From: JAZKSG01 sp964384785
GTDB taxonomy: Archaea > Thermoplasmatota > E2 > DHVEG-1
Length of the DNA: 8,053 nt
Assembly (NCBI GenBank): GCA_964384785.1
Contig: CAYLLH010000047.1
Location: forward strand, 1-8,053
Direction of reading: 5' to 3'
Shown here piece by piece: positions 6,230-8,053 of the stretch. Position numbers and translations under genes: made by a program. The notes under the pieces are model-generated. The model was not told the DNA's origin. It did no database searches and worked only from the letters and a program-made list of their open reading frames with translations. Each line of letters begins with the position of its first letter. The first letter of the stretch is position 1.

Positions 6230-6276
6230 TTCAGAATTTTTGGTTACTCATTTTAAAACGAAATATTGCAACTGGT
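6202..6276 (+). repeat. Short direct repeat around the second GT4 start (two 16-nt copies)
   Basis: AAATATTTCAACTGGT at 6202-6217 and AAATATTGCAACTGGT at 6261-6276 differ at one base of 16 and lie 59 nt apart, one before and one after the start codon. Both read NI(S/A)TG in their local frames. This fits a small local duplication or recombination scar better than a regulatory repeat. Confidence 0.4.
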
Positions 6277-7314
6277 GGAGGATCTGAGAGGAGACTTCTT
6301 CGTCTTTATGATTTATTAAGCAAGAAATCTAGTGAAGATTACAAATATAAAATAATTACTTATTCGGAGAATCAAGATTTTGTTAAGGAAAATATGGATA
6401 GTAATAATATAGTATATCTTGATTCTAATAGTTCAAGGTTTAAAACATTTTTTTCTTTATTAAAATTAATATTATTGAAAAGCAAAAAAAACGATTTTTT
6501 TCAAATGACAAACACCTCTTTTTTTTATGTGTTTTTAAGTTTAATCCTTAAACTTAATAGAGTTAGGATAATCACATCAATAACTGCTTATACAATTACA
6601 CATAAAAGACTTGGTTTTCTTGTCAATCTTAGTACTTACATACAATTCCTTTTAAGCGATAAGATAGAATGGTTATATCCCTATTATAAAACCTATTGGG
6701 ATAATGCATTTATTTCTAAAAAATCTGTAGCTACTCCTTGTAGTTTCACCAATTATAATTCATTGGAGTGTGATATTGATGATAAAGAGAATATTATTTT
6801 ATTTTGTTCCAGGATGACTACGATAAAACAACCTTTATTGGCGTTACGGGCAATTAAAAAGATACATAATGATCTAAGAGAAAATAATTATAAAATGATT
6901 TTTTTAGGTGGTGGACCTTTATTAAACAAGTGTAAGGAATACGTAAAGGAAAATAATTTAGGAGAGTTAGTTATCTTTTATCAAACTACTAATCCAGTTG
7001 ATTTTTTTAAGAGAAGTAAAATATTTTTATCAATACAAAAATATGAGAATTATCCATCACAGTCACTTCTTGAGGCTATTGCATCTGACAATATTGTCAT
7101 TGCAACAAATGTTGGAGAAACAAAAAGTATCGTGAACGGGGAAGGTTCAATTTTGATAAATAGTACAGAACATGATCTTTCAAAGGCAATTAAAAAAGCG
7201 ATTTATGAATACGATTCATTTAGCGTTCATCTTAAGAAGCTGAAAGAAAAAATCATAAAAACACATAATATCGAACGAGTTTACAATTTCTATGTTAACA
7301 AATTATTTCGATAA
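6226..7314 (+). CDS. Diverged family 4-like (GT-B fold) glycosyltransferase
   Basis: Probable retaining glycosyltransferase of surface-glycan assembly. An N-terminal glycine loop with basic tail, GGGSERR (17-23), follows a hydrophobic strand. A hydrophobic stretch (FFYVFLSLILKL, near 99-110) may help membrane contact. The C-terminal half has ILFCSRMTTIKQPLLALRAI (near 190-209), the GT4 donor-domain entry, then FLGGGP. YENYPSQSLLEAI (273-285) is at the EX7E place, but the first Glu (E274) lies one residue too far from E283, with Asn at the canonical position. The start is fixed by an in-frame TAA three codons upstream; the ATG overlaps the TGA of a short upstream frame. Length 362 is normal. 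It looks even more A+T-rich and AGA/AAT-heavy than the first genes of the window, which may mean separate acquisition. Family good, substrate unknown. Confidence 0.82.
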   Translation: MIQNFWLLILKRNIATGGGSERRLLRLYDLLSKKSSEDYKYKIITYSENQDFVKENMDSNNIVYLDSNSSRFKTFFSLLKLILLKSKKNDFFQMTNTSFFYVFLSLILKLNRVRIITSITAYTITHKRLGFLVNLSTYIQFLLSDKIEWLYPYYKTYWDNAFISKKSVATPCSFTNYNSLECDIDDKENIILFCSRMTTIKQPLLALRAIKKIHNDLRENNYKMIFLGGGPLLNKCKEYVKENNLGELVIFYQTTNPVDFFKRSKIFLSIQKYENYPSQSLLEAIASDNIVIATNVGETKSIVNGEGSILINSTEHDLSKAIKKAIYEYDSFSVHLKKLKEKIIKTHNIERVYNFYVNKLFR

Positions 7315-7348
7315 AATATAGTGATAATGGATTAAGAATTTTAAAAAA

Positions 7349-7366
7349 GACAATTAAATAAAAAAG
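7349..7366 (+). promoter_or_regulatory. Weak TATA-like candidate ahead of the oxidoreductase gene
   Basis: In the 101-nt gap after the second GT4 gene, AATTAAATAAAAAAGG is the most TATA-like element, about 50-60 nt before the ATG at 7416. Initiation 25 nt downstream would leave a leader of about 30 nt. There is no Shine-Dalgarno directly before that ATG. Read-through from the upstream operon is an equally good alternative. Confidence 0.2.
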
Positions 7367-7415
7367 GTTTAAGAAGAAAAACAATAAGTATGGCCTCATT
7401 ATTCACACCAATGCT

Positions 7416-8053
7416 ATGTCATTGAAAATTGGAGTTATTGGAACAGGTGCAATGGGTAAGAACCATGCTAGGGTGTGTGCTGAACTACATTCTGTAAATC
7501 TTGTTGGTATCGCGGATAAAGATGAAAACACAGTAAATACTATCGCAAACAGATTTGATGTTTCAGGATTTACTGATTACAAAGAATTATTATCTCTAGT
7601 TGATGCTGTTATTATTGCAACGCCGACAGTTACTCATTTTGATATTGCAAATGATGCAATTGATGCTGGAAAACATATATTGGTTGAAAAACCAGTTTGT
7701 GATACGGTTGAAAAAGGAAAAATGCTGATTAGCAAAGCAGATAATGCCGGAGTGGTTTTTGCAGTTGGCCACATTGAACGGCATAATCCGGTGGTTTCTT
7801 TTGTGAAAAATGCTTTAGAAGCGGCGAAATATGGGGAACTTGTTACTTTGAGCTCTAAACGGGTTAGTAATTTTCCAGGTAGGATTCGTGATGTTGGTGT
7901 TATTTTTGATTTTGGTGTTCATGATATTGATGTAATGCGGTATATTGCTGGTGAGGTGAAATCAGTGTATGCGCAGGCTGGACGGTTTAATAAGCAGATT
8001 GAGTATGAAGATCATGCTACTATTTTGCTTAATTTTTCAAATGGGTTATGTGG
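7416..8053 (+). CDS. Gfo/Idh/MocA oxidoreductase, probable UDP-GlcNAc 3-dehydrogenase (runs off the window end)
   Basis: NAD-dependent oxidoreductase, 212 complete codons seen. Starting MSLKIGVIGTGAMGKNHARV, it has the Rossmann GxGxxG loop (residues 8-13), then ADKDENTV, DYKELL, DAVIIATPT and the EKP motif (HILVEKP), whose lysine is catalytic in the family. GHIERHNP and SKRVSNFPGRIRDVGVIFDFGVHDIDVMRYI follow, the latter holding the conserved D-x-x-x-H substrate-site pattern. The GHIER-NP and PxRIRDVGVI-D-GVHDIDVMRY combination matches the archaeal UDP-N-acetylglucosamine 3-dehydrogenases typified by Methanococcus maripaludis MMP0352, which oxidise UDP-GlcNAc at C3 on the way to 2,3-diamino sugars of N-glycans. 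The ATG at 7416 has no Shine-Dalgarno; a 12-codon frame from 7390 overlaps it. Substrate assignment rests on motif resemblance recalled, not on a search. Confidence 0.85.
   Translation, partial: MSLKIGVIGTGAMGKNHARVCAELHSVNLVGIADKDENTVNTIANRFDVSGFTDYKELLSLVDAVIIATPTVTHFDIANDAIDAGKHILVEKPVCDTVEKGKMLISKADNAGVVFAVGHIERHNPVVSFVKNALEAAKYGELVTLSSKRVSNFPGRIRDVGVIFDFGVHDIDVMRYIAGEVKSVYAQAGRFNKQIEYEDHATILLNFSNGLC

Noticed and set aside
7596..7784. 62-residue minus-strand frame rich in Cys and Asn
   Set aside because: Antisense to the oxidoreductase; the Cys come from complementing GCA/ACA-type codons, not from a zinc-finger pattern.
1..8053. tRNA or rRNA genes, CRISPR arrays, insertion sequences or attachment sites
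   Set aside because: No cloverleaf with a TTCRANNC arm, regularly spaced repeats, transposase motifs or paired terminal repeats were found by eye on either strand.

Overview
The window is an A+T-rich stretch of a surface-glycan (cell-surface polysaccharide, S-layer or N-glycan) biosynthesis locus, most probably from a low-GC archaeon, perhaps a methanogenic euryarchaeote. The case for archaea rests on three things. The last gene closely resembles the archaeal UDP-GlcNAc 3-dehydrogenases known from methanococci. Shine-Dalgarno elements are of the GGAG/GGTGAT type. Several TATA-like boxes sit where archaeal TBP would bind, including one that would give a leaderless transcript for the first gene. 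None of this is decisive; a low-GC bacterium is not fully excluded.

Layout: (1) positions 1-104, minus strand, the N-terminal part of a HicB-family antitoxin, cut by the window edge, with a TATA-like box and a perfect 7-bp inverted repeat just upstream. (2) 292-1783, plus strand, a two-gene unit: a sugar-1-phosphate nucleotidyltransferase and a GT2 glycosyltransferase. (3) 1816-2778, minus strand, an NAD-dependent epimerase of the UDP-glucuronate 4-epimerase type, converging on the GT2 gene and divergent from what follows. (4) 2967-7314, plus strand: a GT4 glycosyltransferase, a TupA-like ATP-grasp ligase, a CapA-like (PGA_cap) metallophosphoesterase-fold protein and a second, more diverged GT4 glycosyltransferase. 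(5) From 7416 to the window end, plus strand, a Gfo/Idh/MocA oxidoreductase that looks like UDP-GlcNAc 3-dehydrogenase, cut by the edge.

Read together, the genes can supply activated sugars (nucleotidyltransferase, UDP-GlcA/UDP-GalA epimerase, UDP-GlcNAc oxidation on the way to 2,3-diamino sugars), assemble them (one GT2 and two GT4 enzymes) and possibly decorate a uronic acid with an amino acid (TupA-like ligase plus CapA-like partner). The TupA/CapA pair, separated by only 2 nt and set among uronic-acid and amino-sugar genes, is the most interesting element. It suggests an amino-acid-substituted or peptidyl polysaccharide analogous to bacterial teichuronopeptide, or to the threonine-amidated uronic acids of methanogen N-glycans. 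No oligosaccharyltransferase, flippase or polymerase lies in the window, so the final product cannot be read from here.

No tRNA, rRNA, CRISPR array, insertion sequence or intact repeat family was seen. The longest stretch without an annotated gene is under 200 bases.
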